DNA from: Serratia marcescens
GTDB taxonomy: Bacteria; Pseudomonadota; Gammaproteobacteria; Enterobacterales; Enterobacteriaceae
DNA length: 64,000 bases
Reading direction: 5' to 3'
NCBI RefSeq assembly: GCF_006715005.1
Contig: NZ_VFMJ01000001.1
Location: forward strand, 1,674,001 to 1,738,000
The notes under the pieces are model-generated. The model did not search any database. It worked only from the letters and a program-made list of their open reading frames with translations, and was not told the origin of the DNA. How positions within the stretch are numbered: the stretch's first letter is position 1; each line of letters opens with the position of its first letter. The position numbers and the translations under genes were made by a program. Shown one piece after another: positions 46,136 through 56,818 of this stretch.

Positions 46136-47128
46136 TCAGGCGTGCAACTGATTCGGACAGGTTTCGCCGCGATCCAACTGGCTGATGTTCTGCAGCGTGG
46201 TTTGCGAAATGCTGGTCAGCGCCTCTTCGGTCAGGAAAGCCTGATGACCGGTGAACAGCACGTTGTGGCAGGCCGACAGGCGGCGGAACACGTCATCCTG
46301 AATCACGTCGTTAGACTTGTCTTCAAAGAACAGGTCGCGTTCGTTCTCGTAGACGTCCATCCCCAGCGCGCCGATTTTCTGTTGCTTCAGTGCGTCGATG
46401 GCGGCGGTGGAGTCGATCAGCGCGCCGCGGCTGGTGTTGATCACCATTACCCCGTTTTTCATCATCGCGAAGGCATCGGCATTCAGCAGATGATGGTTTT
46501 CCGGCGTCAGCGGGCAGTGCAGGGTGATCACGTCGGACTGCGCGTACAGCGTTTTCAGATCGACATACTCCGCCCCCAGTTCCAGCGCCTGTTCGCTGGG
46601 GAAGGGATCGTAAGCCAGCAGCTTCATGCCGAAGCCTTTCAGAATACGCATCGTCGCCACGCCGATTTTACCGGTGCCGATCACCCCTGCGGTGCGGTTA
46701 TGCATGTTAAAGCCGATCAGCCCTTCCAAAGAGAAGTTGGCATCGCGGGTGCGTTGATAAGCGCGGTGAATACGGCGGTTCAGGCACATCATCATGCCGA
46801 CGGCGTGTTCCGCCACGGCTTCCGGCGAATAGGCCGGCACGCGCACCACCTTGATGCCCAGTGCGTTGGCGGCGTCCAGATCGACATTATTAAAACCGGC
46901 GCAGCGCAGGGCGAGGATTTCAACGCCGAGCGCCGCCAGCTCTTCGAGCACTTCACGGCTGGCGTCGTCGTTGACGAAGATGCACACCGCCTTGCAACCG
47001 GCGGCCGTTTTGGCGGTTTTTTTGCTGAGTAAAAAGTCGAAGAATTCCAGCTCATAGCCAAATTGCTGATTCACCAGTTCGAGATATTTACGGTCATACT
47101 GTTTGGTACTGTATATCGCCAATTTCAT
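46136..47128 (-). CDS. ldhA: Fermentative D-lactate dehydrogenase
   Basis: NADH-dependent D-lactate dehydrogenase of 330 aa reducing pyruvate under anaerobiosis or at low pH. The Rossmann motif GTGKIGVATMRILKGFG, catalytic Arg in INTSRGALID, Glu in DVYENERD and catalytic His in FTGHQAFLTEEAL are present. It starts MKLAIYSTKQYDRKYLE. A sigma-70-like promoter lies 31-58 bp upstream. Confidence 0.97.
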   Translation of the reverse strand: MKLAIYSTKQYDRKYLELVNQQFGYELEFFDFLLSKKTAKTAAGCKAVCIFVNDDASREVLEELAALGVEILALRCAGFNNVDLDAANALGIKVVRVPAYSPEAVAEHAVGMMMCLNRRIHRAYQRTRDANFSLEGLIGFNMHNRTAGVIGTGKIGVATMRILKGFGMKLLAYDPFPSEQALELGAEYVDLKTLYAQSDVITLHCPLTPENHHLLNADAFAMMKNGVMVINTSRGALIDSTAAIDALKQQKIGALGMDVYENERDLFFEDKSNDVIQDDVFRRLSACHNVLFTGHQAFLTEEALTSISQTTLQNISQLDRGETCPNQLHA

Positions 47129-47158
47129 CGTGGTTTCTCCACCGTGATTTTGTGATCA

Positions 47159-47186
47159 ATTTAACAGATTTTAGTAAATTCGACAA
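47159..47186 (-). promoter_or_regulatory. Probable ldhA promoter
   Basis: On the minus strand, TTGTCG (47181-47186) and TTAAAT (47159-47164) are separated by 16 bp. They are placed correctly for transcription of ldhA. Confidence 0.5.
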
Positions 47187-47281
47187 TTGGTTAGCCATTC
47201 TAGACACGGACGAAATCGCCGCTGCTGGGCTGCACGGGGGCTCGATACGGTGAAGGGAAGACGACGGTGACGGCGAGCGAC

Positions 47282-47364
47282 AAAAAAATCCCCACGGGGG
47301 TGTGGGGAATGGCTTCTCTAGTACACAGTTAGCTAGCAGCTAAACTTTTATTAGAATGCTTGCA
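47282..47364 (-). ncRNA. Candidate small RNA upstream of ldhA
   Basis: Minus-strand terminator with stem TCCCCAC/GTGGGGA (47289-47295 with 47302-47308) and seven T, not preceded by any gene. Upstream is a possible promoter: TTGTTA (47394-47399) and GATTAA (47371-47376) spaced by 17 bp, predicting a transcript of about 80 nt with an internal GTTTAGC/GCTAAC hairpin. I do not recognise it as a known sRNA. It could instead be an aborted leader transcript. Confidence 0.4.
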
Positions 47365-47595
47365 AGACTATTAATCATCAATGGTAACGACAATAACAAA
47401 AGTCTGAAAACTGTCCCATTTATGTGATGTATATGTAACGAAAATCTACAACCCCGCATACGTTTGCGCCAAAAAGGTGCAAATCGCCTCCGTGACCGCA
47501 CTCAGCTTCACCCTATCTCAAATTCGTGCCATCATTATTGTCAATTCAGGCATAGACTTAACGAATGCCTAACTCAGGAACGAAGCAATCATTTA

Positions 47596-50208
47596 ATGAC
47601 CAGGCGATTAAAAGTATTCATAGGGACGGTGGCGGGTTGCGCAATCCTGGTGCTGGCGTTGTGGCAAACTTTGCCGCGCTGGCTGCCGGGGGTGTTATCG
47701 CATTGGTTGCCGGCGGGAAGCCGGCTGGAGTTGCAGGGTAAGCTGCATTGGCGCCAGGGCGGCCTGGCGTTGGCAGGGGCGCGTTTCACCGCGCAAGATT
47801 GCCTACTGGCCAACGTCGGGCCGACACTGTTGGCTTATCGCCAGGGCCGCTGGCAGCTCTCGAGCGACAAGGTCAGCGTCGATAGCGCCTGTTTGTCAAA
47901 ACTGCCGGGCGGTGACGCCAACAGCGCGCCGCTGGCGCTCGATCAACTGCAGCAACAGCTGCCGCCGTTGGACCTCACCATTAATGACCTGACGCTCATT
48001 CCCTGGCAGCGCTATGCCGGCAAGCTGCAGCTCTCTTCCGGTTCCGACGGGCAACGCCTGTATTATCAGGGGCCGAATCTCAGTGCCGAGGCGCAGCTGG
48101 ATGAAAAACAGCAGCTGACGTTGCACAGCCTGACCGTCGTCCCGCCCAACAGCGCGCAACCGCTGCACCTCGCCGGCAAGATAACCATTCCTCTGGATCT
48201 GGCCAGCCTGCCGACGCAGGGCGCGCTGCAGGGGGAAATGCAGACCGCCTATCTGGAAAAACCGGTGTTGCTGGACATGCGCTGGCAACAGCAGCAGGGC
48301 GTGTTGACGGTGAGCGAAAAAGGCGACGACCGGCCGCTGGCGGTGCTGCCGTGGGAAGTGACCCCGCAGCGGGTCAGCATCAAGCAGGGCGAGTGGCGTT
48401 GGCCATACAGCGGGCAGCCGTTGAACGGCGGCCTGAGCATCGCGCTGCACGACTGGAGCAAAGGGCTGGATGAAACGGAGATCAGCGCGCGGCTGAACGT
48501 GATCACCGCCGGTCACAACGGCAAGGGCAATGCGGTGCTTACCCTCGGGCCGGGCAAGGTGGGGTTGACCGACAGCGATTTGCGTTTCCAACTGACCGGC
48601 CAGGCCAATCTGGCCGACTTCTCCACCACCGCGTCGATCCCGGGCGTGCTCGGCGGCAGCATTCTCAACCCGACGCTGGTGCTTCAGCCCGGTTCGCTGC
48701 TGCGCCTGTGGGGCAAGGTGACGCCGGAAATGACGCTGGAAGAGGCGCGTTTACCGTTGGCCGGCGTGAAGGTGACGGCCGCCGGTATCACCGGCCGCCT
48801 GCAGGCGATTTTGAGCGCCAGCGACAGTTATTGGGGGCGCTTCAAGCTGCACCTGGACGGCCAGGCGCAGGATTTCTGGCCGGATAAGGGTGACTGGCAG
48901 TGGCGTTACTGGGGCAACGGCCGGTTGCCGCCGCTGCAGGCCGCCTGGGACGTTGCCGGCAGCGGCCGCTGGCAGGACAGCGAGCTGGTGCTCGACAAGC
49001 TCTCCACCGGCTTCGACAAATTGAAGTACGGTCTGGTGACGGTCGCCGCGCCGCGCCTGAGCCTCAACCAACCGCTGCGCTGGCAGCGTGATGAACAAAG
49101 CCCGCAGCTCAACGGCGAATTCCAGCTGGCGGCGGATAAGGTCAGCTTCAGCGACGGTGGCCATCTGCCGACGCCGGTGCTGGCGCTGCAGGTGAACGGC
49201 CGTTCGCCGGACAGTTTCCAGCTGCAGGGCAAACTGCAGGCGCAGCAGATCGGGCCGATCGCGCTGCGCGGCCGCTGGGACGGCGAGCGCCTGCGCGGCG
49301 AAGCCTGGTGGCCGAAGCAGTCGCTGAAGGTCTTCCAGCCGCTGCTGGCGCCGGATCTCAATCTCACGCTGCGCGACGGCGAGTTTTACGCGCAGTCGGC
49401 GTTTTCCGCCGCCCGTGAACAAGGGTTTGAGGCCGGCGGCCACTGGGTGGTGAAAAATGGCGGCATGTGGCTGAAGGACGGCGAAATGAGCGGCCTGGAT
49501 TTCATCCTGTCGTACCGGTTCAAGCAGCATCAGTGGCAACTGGGGGCTAAACAGCCGATATCGCTGCGCATCAAGTCCTTTACCAACCTGTTTGAAATGC
49601 AGAACATTTCCGCCGATCTGCAGGGCACCTATCCTTACAGTGAAGGGCAGCCGCTGACGTTGAGCAACGTCGGCGTGGACATGCTCAACGGGCATATCAG
49701 CCTGTCGGCGCTGCGGTTGCCGCAGCATGACGCCGCGGTGTTGAAGCTGGACAAGGTCGATCTCAGCGCGCTGTTCACCGCCCTGAAACCGAAGCAATTC
49801 GCCATGTCCGGCCGGGTCGACGGCGAGCTGCCGCTGTTCCTGAACCACCCGAAATGGCTGGTGCAAAACGGCTGGATCGCCAACGCCGGCACCCTGACGC
49901 TGCGGCTGGACAAAGACATGGCCGACGCCATCGGCAGCAACAACCTGGCAACCGGCGCGGCGATCGACTGGCTGCGCTATATGGAAATCAACCGTTCGCA
50001 CGCCCGGGTCGATCTCGATAACCTGGGCGAGCTGACGCTGAGCGCGCGCATCGACGGCATCAACCCGCAGAAGAGCGCCAAGCGCGAGGTGATCCTGAAC
50101 TATCGCCATCAGGAAAACGTGTTTCAGCTGTGGCGCAGTTTGCGCTTCGGCGACAATTTACAGGAGTGGCTGGAGCAGGCCCTCTCACAACCTGGGGAAC
50201 AACAATGA
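47596..50208 (+). CDS. ydbH: AsmA-like intermembrane protein YdbH
   Basis: Inner-membrane-anchored AsmA-like protein of 870 aa (E. coli YdbH 879). One N-terminal membrane helix (VFIGTVAGCAILVLALWQTLP) is followed by a long beta-rich periplasmic part. With TamB and YhdP it supports phospholipid movement to the outer membrane. The ATG at 47596 has only a distant AGGAA, so the start is less certain than the frame. It overlaps ynbE by ATGA. Confidence 0.93.
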   Translation: MTRRLKVFIGTVAGCAILVLALWQTLPRWLPGVLSHWLPAGSRLELQGKLHWRQGGLALAGARFTAQDCLLANVGPTLLAYRQGRWQLSSDKVSVDSACLSKLPGGDANSAPLALDQLQQQLPPLDLTINDLTLIPWQRYAGKLQLSSGSDGQRLYYQGPNLSAEAQLDEKQQLTLHSLTVVPPNSAQPLHLAGKITIPLDLASLPTQGALQGEMQTAYLEKPVLLDMRWQQQQGVLTVSEKGDDRPLAVLPWEVTPQRVSIKQGEWRWPYSGQPLNGGLSIALHDWSKGLDETEISARLNVITAGHNGKGNAVLTLGPGKVGLTDSDLRFQLTGQANLADFSTTASIPGVLGGSILNPTLVLQPGSLLRLWGKVTPEMTLEEARLPLAGVKVTAAGITGRLQAILSASDSYWGRFKLHLDGQAQDFWPDKGDWQWRYWGNGRLPPLQAAWDVAGSGRWQDSELVLDKLSTGFDKLKYGLVTVAAPRLSLNQPLRWQRDEQSPQLNGEFQLAADKVSFSDGGHLPTPVLALQVNGRSPDSFQLQGKLQAQQIGPIALRGRWDGERLRGEAWWPKQSLKVFQPLLAPDLNLTLRDGEFYAQSAFSAAREQGFEAGGHWVVKNGGMWLKDGEMSGLDFILSYRFKQHQWQLGAKQPISLRIKSFTNLFEMQNISADLQGTYPYSEGQPLTLSNVGVDMLNGHISLSALRLPQHDAAVLKLDKVDLSALFTALKPKQFAMSGRVDGELPLFLNHPKWLVQNGWIANAGTLTLRLDKDMADAIGSNNLATGAAIDWLRYMEINRSHARVDLDNLGELTLSARIDGINPQKSAKREVILNYRHQENVFQLWRSLRFGDNLQEWLEQALSQPGEQQ

Positions 50209-50402
50209 AAATCATGAGTGTGTCGACGCTGGCAGCGGTGCTGTGCGTTTCGCTGCTGAGCGGCTGCGTGCCGCGCATCGAGGTGGCGACGCCGAAGGAT
50301 CCGATCACCATCAATATGAACGTCAAGATCGAGCATGAAATTCATATCAAGGTGGATAAGGACGTCGAAAACCTGCTGAAAACCCAAAGCGGTCTGTTCT
50401 AG
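50205..50402 (+). CDS. ynbE: Lipoprotein YnbE, YdbH partner
   Basis: Outer-membrane lipoprotein of 65 aa with lipobox LLSGC at residues 17-21. The mature part alternates polar and hydrophobic residues (ITINMNVKIEHEIHIKVDKD), fitting the beta-strand stacking proposed to extend YdbH as a bridge to the outer membrane. It overlaps the ydbH stop by four bases; GGGGAA serves as ribosome site. Confidence 0.93.
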   Translation: MKIMSVSTLAAVLCVSLLSGCVPRIEVATPKDPITINMNVKIEHEIHIKVDKDVENLLKTQSGLF

Positions 50403-50410
50403 GAGCCGAC

Positions 50411-50734
50411 ATGAAAAAACGTTATTTGTGGCTGGTCGGTGCCGCCTGGTTGTTCAGCGGCATGGCGATGGCGTTGACGCTGGATGAGGCGAAGCAGCAA
50501 GGGCGGGTGGGTGAAACCCTGAGCGGTTATATCGCGCCGGTGAAGCAGGATGCAGAAACGCTGGCGCTGGTGAAACGCATCAACGCCGGCCGCGCCGAGA
50601 AGTATCAGGAAGTGGCGGACGGCAACCATATCGCCGTCGATGAAGTGGCGCGCATGGCCGGGCAGAAGCTGGTGACGCGGGCGCAGAGCGGCGAGTATGT
50701 GCGCGGTATCAACGGCCAGTGGCTGAAGAAATAA
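50411..50734 (+). CDS. ydbL: Periplasmic protein YdbL (DUF1318)
   Basis: Periplasmic protein of 107 aa with a signal peptide (MKKRYLWLVGAAWLFSGMAMA). The conserved DUF1318 part is LTLDEAKQQGRVGETLSGYIAPVKQ. In E. coli YdbL is reported to regulate YnbE assembly. Last gene of ydbH-ynbE-ydbL, 8 bp behind ynbE. Confidence 0.93.
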   Translation: MKKRYLWLVGAAWLFSGMAMALTLDEAKQQGRVGETLSGYIAPVKQDAETLALVKRINAGRAEKYQEVADGNHIAVDEVARMAGQKLVTRAQSGEYVRGINGQWLKK

Positions 50735-50758
50735 AAAAAGCGCGCCGTCTGGCGCGCT
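50733..50758 (-). terminator. Terminator shared by ydbL and azoR
   Basis: Stem AGCGCGCC/GGCGCGCT (50739-50746 with 50751-50758), 4-nt loop, preceded by seven A that overlap the ydbL stop. On the minus strand this reads as hairpin plus T-run, ending azoR transcripts about 95 nt past its stop. Confidence 0.7.
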
Positions 50759-50852
50759 AAATGATACGGATAGATGATTATTATGAGGGTAGTGCAGGTT
50801 TGACAGGACTTGCCTTTTGTCCGGCAGGGGCTCGGCGCGCCTGCGCAGGGTC

Positions 50853-51727
<875 letters not shown>

Positions 51728-54700
51728 GTGAAATCTCCGCTCGAGGCACTGCCGGCCCAACTGAGCGAGCTGATGCTCCGCGATCAACAACGCCTGCGTC
51801 GTCGCCTGCAGGGCGCACGAAAAATCAAAAATCCCGATGCCCAGCTGGCGGTTGCCGCCGAAGTGGAAAGCGACATCGCGGCGGCGCGGCAAAAAGTGCA
51901 GGCGCGCGCCGCGTCTTGTCCGCGCATTACCTATCCGGAAAGCCTGCCGGTCAGCCAAAAAAAGCAGGACATTTTAAACGCCATTCGCGATCACCAGGTG
52001 GTGATCGTCGCCGGGGAGACCGGCTCGGGGAAAACCACCCAGTTGCCGAAGATTTGCCTGGAGTTGGGGCGTGGGGTGAAAGGGCTGATCGGCCATACCC
52101 AGCCGCGCCGTCTGGCGGCGCGCACCGTCGCCAACCGTATTGCCGACGAGCTGGAAACCTCGCTCGGCGGCAGCGTCGGCTACAAGGTGCGCTTCAACGA
52201 TCAGGTGGGAGAAAACACCCTGGTCAAACTGATGACCGACGGTATTTTGCTGGCTGAAATTCAGCAGGACCGCCTGCTGATGCAGTACGACACGCTGATC
52301 ATCGATGAAGCGCATGAGCGCAGCCTCAACATCGACTTTATTCTTGGCTACCTGCGCGAACTGTTGCCGAAGCGCCCGGATCTCAAGGTGATCATCACCT
52401 CGGCGACCATTGATCCGCAGCGCTTCTCGCGCCATTTCAACAATGCGCCAATCATCGAGGTTTCCGGCCGCACTTACCCGGTGGAGGTGCGCTACCGCCC
52501 GGTGGTCGACGACGGTGACGATACCGATCGCGACCAGCTGCAGGCGATTTTCGATGCGGTGGACGAACTTGGGCGCGAAGGACCGGGCGACATTCTGATC
52601 TTCATGAGCGGCGAGCGCGAGATCCGCGATACCGCCGACGCCCTGAACCGCCTCAATCTGCCGCATACCGAGGTGCTGCCGCTGTACGCGCGCCTGTCGA
52701 ACAGCGAGCAGAACCGGGTGTTCCAGTCGCACCACGGCCGCCGCATCGTGCTGGCCACCAACGTGGCGGAAACCTCGCTGACGGTGCCGGGCATCAAGTA
52801 CGTCATCGATCCGGGCACCGCGCGCATCAGCCGCTACAGCTTCCGCACCAAGGTGCAGCGCCTGCCGATCGAACCGGTGTCGCAGGCCTCCGCCAACCAG
52901 CGTAAAGGGCGCTGCGGCCGCGTCTCGGAAGGGGTGTGCATCCGTCTGTACTCCGAGCAGGATTTCCTCTCGCGGCCGGCGTTTACCGATCCGGAAATTC
53001 TGCGCACCAACCTGGCGTCGGTCATTTTGCAGATGACCTCGCTGGGGCTGGGTGACATCGCTGCGTTTCCGTTCGTCGAGGCGCCGGACAAGCGCAATAT
53101 TCAGGATGGCGTGCGCCTGTTGGAAGAGTTGGGGGCGATCGCTACCGCCGACAACGGTCACTATCAGCTGACGCCGCAGGGCCGGCAGCTGGCGCAGTTG
53201 CCGATCGACCCACGTCTGGCGCGTATGGTGCTGGAAGCGCAGAAGAGCGGCAGCGTGCGCGAGGTGATGATCATCACCGCCGCGCTGTCGATTCAGGATC
53301 CGCGTGAGCGCCCGATGGACAAGCAGCAGGCCTCGGATGAGAAACACCGCCGCTTCGCCGACAAAGACTCGGATTTCCTGGCGTTCGTCAACCTGTGGGA
53401 TTATCTGCAGGAGCAGCAAAAGGCGAACTCCTCCAGCCAGTTCCGCCGGCTGTGCCGCAACGATTTCCTCAACTACCTGCGGGTGCGCGAGTGGCAGGAT
53501 ATCTATACCCAGCTGCGCCAGGTGGTGAAAGAGCTGGGGCTGCCGATCAACAGCACGCCTTCCGACTACCGCAGCGTGCACACCGCGCTGCTGACCGGCT
53601 TGCTGTCGCACATTGGCCAGAAGGATGCGGACAAGCAGGAATTTACCGGCGCGCGCAACGCCCGCTTCTCGATCTTCCCCGGCTCCGGCCTGTTCAAGAA
53701 GCCGCCGAAGTGGACCATGGTGGCCGAACTGGTGGAAACCAGCCGCCTGTGGGGACGCATCGCCGCCCGCATCGAACCGGAATGGATCGAGCCGCTGGCT
53801 CAGCACCTGGTGAAACACAGCTACAGCGAGCCGCACTGGTCGAAGTCGCAGGGCGCGGTGATGGCCAGCGAAAAGGTCACGCTGTTCGGTCTGCCGATCG
53901 TTGCGGCGCGCCAGGTCAACTACGGCTCCATCGATCCATTGCTGTGCCGCGAGCTGTTTATTCGCCATGCGCTGGTGGAGGGCGACTGGCAGACGCGCCA
54001 CGCCTTCTTCCGCGAAAACCAAAAGCTGCGCGCCGAAGTGGAGGAGCTGGAGCATAAATCGCGCCGCCGCGACATTCTGGTGGACGACGAAACGCTGTTC
54101 GGCTTCTACGATCGCCGCATCCCCAACGACGTGGTTTCCGGCCGTCATTTCGACAGCTGGTGGAAGAACGCGGCCAAACAGCAGCCGGACTTGCTGAACT
54201 TCGAAAAAGAGATGCTGATCAAGGACGGCGCCAACAAGATCAGCGCGCTCGACTACCCGAACTTCTGGCATCAGGGCAACCTCAAGCTGCGGCTGAGCTA
54301 CCAGTTCGAACCGGGCACCGACGCCGACGGGGTGACGGTGCACATTCCGCTGCCAATCCTCAATCAGGTGGAGGAGCAGGGCTTTGAATGGCAGATCCCG
54401 GGCATCCGCCGCGAGCTGGTGATTGCGCTGATCAAGTCGCTGCCGAAGCCGGTGCGTCGCAACTTCGTGCCGGCACCGAACTACGCCGAGGCGTTCCTTG
54501 GCCGCGTAACGGCGCTGGAATTGCCGCTGCTGGACGCACTGGAGCGCGAGCTGCGGCGCATGACCGGCGTGACCGTGTCACGTGATGACTGGCAGTGGGA
54601 TCAGGTGCCCGATCATCTGAAGATGACCTTCCGCGTGGTGGGCGAGAAAAACCAGACGCTGCGCGAAGGCAAAGACCTGGCCGCGTTGCGCCTGCAGCTG

Positions 54701-55615
54701 AAAGAGAAGGTGCAGGAAACGCTGTCGGCGGTGGCCGACGACGGGCTGGAGCAGAGCAATCTGCATGTCTGGAGCTTTGGCCAACTGCCGGCGTTTTACG
54801 AGCAGAAGCGCGGCGGCTATTCGATGAAGGCTTACCCGGCGCTGGTGGATGAAAAGGACAGCGTGGCGATCCGCCTGTTCGACAGCGAAAGCGAGCAGCA
54901 ACAGGCGATGTGGCAGGGCACGCGCCGCCTGCTGCTACTGAATATTCCTTCGCCGATCAAATACCTGCATGAAAAGCTGCCGAACAAGGCCAAGCTGGGG
55001 CTCTATTTCAACCCGTACGGCAAGGTGCTGGAGCTGATCGACGATTGCATTTCGTGCGGCATTGACAAGCTGATCGCCGAACACGGCGGCCCGGTCTGGC
55101 AAGAGGAAGACTTTGCACGGTTGCAGGAGCAGATCCGCGCCGAGCTGAACGACACGGTCGTTGAGGTGGCCAAGCAGGTTGAGCAGATCCTGACGGCGGT
55201 CTTCAACATTAACAAACGGCTGAAGGGCCGGGTGGACATGTCGTTGGCGCTGGCGCTGTCGGACATCAAGACCCAGCTCGGCGGGCTGGTCTACCGCGGC
55301 TTCGTGACCGGCAACGGGTGGAAACGCCTGCCGGATACGCTGCGTTACCTGCAGGCGATCGAGCGCCGATTGGAAAAATTGGCTATCGATCCGCACCGCG
55401 ACCGCGCGCAGATGTTGCGGGTGGAGCAGGTGCAGCAGGCCTGGCAGCAGTGGCTGAACAAGCTGCCGCCGAAGCGACAGCAGGAGGAAGAGGTAAAAGC
55501 GGTGCGCTGGATGATAGAAGAGCTGCGCGTCAGCCTGTTCGCGCAGCAGCTGGGCACGCCTTACCCGATCTCCGACAAGCGCATTCTGCAAACTATCGAG
55601 CAGCTTTCGGGCTAA
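51728..55615 (+). CDS. hrpA: ATP-dependent RNA helicase HrpA
   Basis: DEAH-box 3'-5' RNA helicase of 1295 aa that rescues collided ribosomes. Motifs: GETGSGKTT (I), DEAH (II), SAT (III), and QRKGRCGRVSEG (VI), then HA2/OB-fold and the long DUF3418 C-terminal part. I start at GTG 51728, with AAGGAA 8 bp upstream, giving the E. coli-like length (1300 aa); a TTG further upstream is open but lacks support. Its 3' end overlaps the convergent MFS gene by 23 bp. Confidence 0.96.
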   Translation: MKSPLEALPAQLSELMLRDQQRLRRRLQGARKIKNPDAQLAVAAEVESDIAAARQKVQARAASCPRITYPESLPVSQKKQDILNAIRDHQVVIVAGETGSGKTTQLPKICLELGRGVKGLIGHTQPRRLAARTVANRIADELETSLGGSVGYKVRFNDQVGENTLVKLMTDGILLAEIQQDRLLMQYDTLIIDEAHERSLNIDFILGYLRELLPKRPDLKVIITSATIDPQRFSRHFNNAPIIEVSGRTYPVEVRYRPVVDDGDDTDRDQLQAIFDAVDELGREGPGDILIFMSGEREIRDTADALNRLNLPHTEVLPLYARLSNSEQNRVFQSHHGRRIVLATNVAETSLTVPGIKYVIDPGTARISRYSFRTKVQRLPIEPVSQASANQRKGRCGRVSEGVCIRLYSEQDFLSRPAFTDPEILRTNLASVILQMTSLGLGDIAAFPFVEAPDKRNIQDGVRLLEELGAIATADNGHYQLTPQGRQLAQLPIDPRLARMVLEAQKSGSVREVMIITAALSIQDPRERPMDKQQASDEKHRRFADKDSDFLAFVNLWDYLQEQQKANSSSQFRRLCRNDFLNYLRVREWQDIYTQLRQVVKELGLPINSTPSDYRSVHTALLTGLLSHIGQKDADKQEFTGARNARFSIFPGSGLFKKPPKWTMVAELVETSRLWGRIAARIEPEWIEPLAQHLVKHSYSEPHWSKSQGAVMASEKVTLFGLPIVAARQVNYGSIDPLLCRELFIRHALVEGDWQTRHAFFRENQKLRAEVEELEHKSRRRDILVDDETLFGFYDRRIPNDVVSGRHFDSWWKNAAKQQPDLLNFEKEMLIKDGANKISALDYPNFWHQGNLKLRLSYQFEPGTDADGVTVHIPLPILNQVEEQGFEWQIPGIRRELVIALIKSLPKPVRRNFVPAPNYAEAFLGRVTALELPLLDALERELRRMTGVTVSRDDWQWDQVPDHLKMTFRVVGEKNQTLREGKDLAALRLQLKEKVQETLSAVADDGLEQSNLHVWSFGQLPAFYEQKRGGYSMKAYPALVDEKDSVAIRLFDSESEQQQAMWQGTRRLLLLNIPSPIKYLHEKLPNKAKLGLYFNPYGKVLELIDDCISCGIDKLIAEHGGPVWQEEDFARLQEQIRAELNDTVVEVAKQVEQILTAVFNINKRLKGRVDMSLALALSDIKTQLGGLVYRGFVTGNGWKRLPDTLRYLQAIERRLEKLAIDPHRDRAQMLRVEQVQQAWQQWLNKLPPKRQQEEEVKAVRWMIEELRVSLFAQQLGTPYPISDKRILQTIEQLSG

Positions 55616-56759
55616 GCTCAGGCGCGCCGGCCGGCAAGCTGCCGGCGCACCACAGGCTCAACAGGCCGCACAGCAGCAGCGTGGCGGCCAAATCCTGCCC
55701 GCGCGCCGCGATCGTCAGCCCCAGACCGATCAGCAGGTAGTACAGCAGTCCAAATAACGCACCGGCGGTGCCGAGTTGCTGCCGGTAGCGGGTCAGCGCC
55801 TGGCTCAGCACATTCGGGATAGCCAACCCGAATGCCAGCATCACCAGCCCACAGGGAAGCAGCATCCACAGGCTGTGTTGCCACCAGAACAGTGCCACGC
55901 CGCTGGCTACCGCCAGCAATCCCCCCAGCAGGATCTGACGTTTGGCGCTGACGCCGCGCGCCAGCAGGTGGCGGTTTAACAGCGCCCCCGCCAGGCTGCC
56001 CAGTGCCAGCATCACGCCCGAGTAGCCAAACTGTTGGCTGCTCAATCCCAGCCTTTCGAACATGAATGGCGCCAGGCTGAAGTAGCTGAACACCATGATA
56101 TTGAAGCTGGCGACCAACAGTGCCGAACACCAGATGTGCCGATCGCGCAGCATCGTCGTCAGGGCAATGCCCGGTGCGGCGTCCGTTGCGATCTGCCGCT
56201 GCCGCGTTTCCGGCAACGTGCCGTAGCTCCACAGCAGCAGCGCCAGCGCCCAGGCTGCCTGTGCGATGAAGATCGCAGCGCTGCCGCCCCAGGCGACCAG
56301 CGCGCCGCCGGCAAACATCCCCAGCAGCGGGCTGATGGAGAGCGCGATGCCGACCAGCGCGAACATGCGCCCCAGCGCCGGGCCTTGATAGACATCACGC
56401 AGCATGGTTTGCGTGACGATTGATCCGACCGCGGCGCCGAAGGCGATCAGCGCACGGGCGGCCAGCAACAGCGTGAAACTGCCGCTCAGCAGCGCAATGC
56501 CGGCGCCGACCAGATAGAGCGCCAGGCCGGCCAGCATCGCCGGACGGCGGCCGAAGCGATCGCAGAAGGCGCCCCAAAAGGCGACCCCCAGGGCGAAGGC
56601 GAAGAAATAGATGGATAACGTCTGCCCGGCCTGCGCGGCGCTGATACCGAAATCGCTGCGGATGGCGGTAAGCGCCGGGCTGTACAGCGTTTCCAGGATC
56701 TGCGGCGTCATGATGGCGGTGACGAGCAGCGGTAAAGATAAGCGTTGCATGATGCCCAT
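55593..56759 (-). CDS. MFS drug-efflux-type transporter
   Basis: Inner-membrane MFS protein of 388 aa with about 12 membrane segments, resembling the Bcr/CflA-type drug exporters (GAFCDRFGRRPAMLAGLALY in the TM2-TM3 loop). It is divergent from an AraC-type regulator 92 bp away. Substrate unknown. Its last 23 bp overlap the end of hrpA on the other strand. Confidence 0.87.
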   Translation of the reverse strand: MGIMQRLSLPLLVTAIMTPQILETLYSPALTAIRSDFGISAAQAGQTLSIYFFAFALGVAFWGAFCDRFGRRPAMLAGLALYLVGAGIALLSGSFTLLLAARALIAFGAAVGSIVTQTMLRDVYQGPALGRMFALVGIALSISPLLGMFAGGALVAWGGSAAIFIAQAAWALALLLWSYGTLPETRQRQIATDAAPGIALTTMLRDRHIWCSALLVASFNIMVFSYFSLAPFMFERLGLSSQQFGYSGVMLALGSLAGALLNRHLLARGVSAKRQILLGGLLAVASGVALFWWQHSLWMLLPCGLVMLAFGLAIPNVLSQALTRYRQQLGTAGALFGLLYYLLIGLGLTIAARGQDLAATLLLCGLLSLWCAGSLPAGAPELSPKAAR

Positions 56760-56818
56760 TCTCCCTAAAAGTTAAGGCGGCCAGTATAGGGAGCGGCGTT
56801 TTGTTCGATTACAATCAT

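Noticed and set aside
51974-54343. Open frame of about 790 codons antisense to hrpA
   Set aside because: Same effect of codon bias in a highly conserved gene; similar long antisense frames occur opposite nifJ, sapA and ydbH. No domain recognisable.
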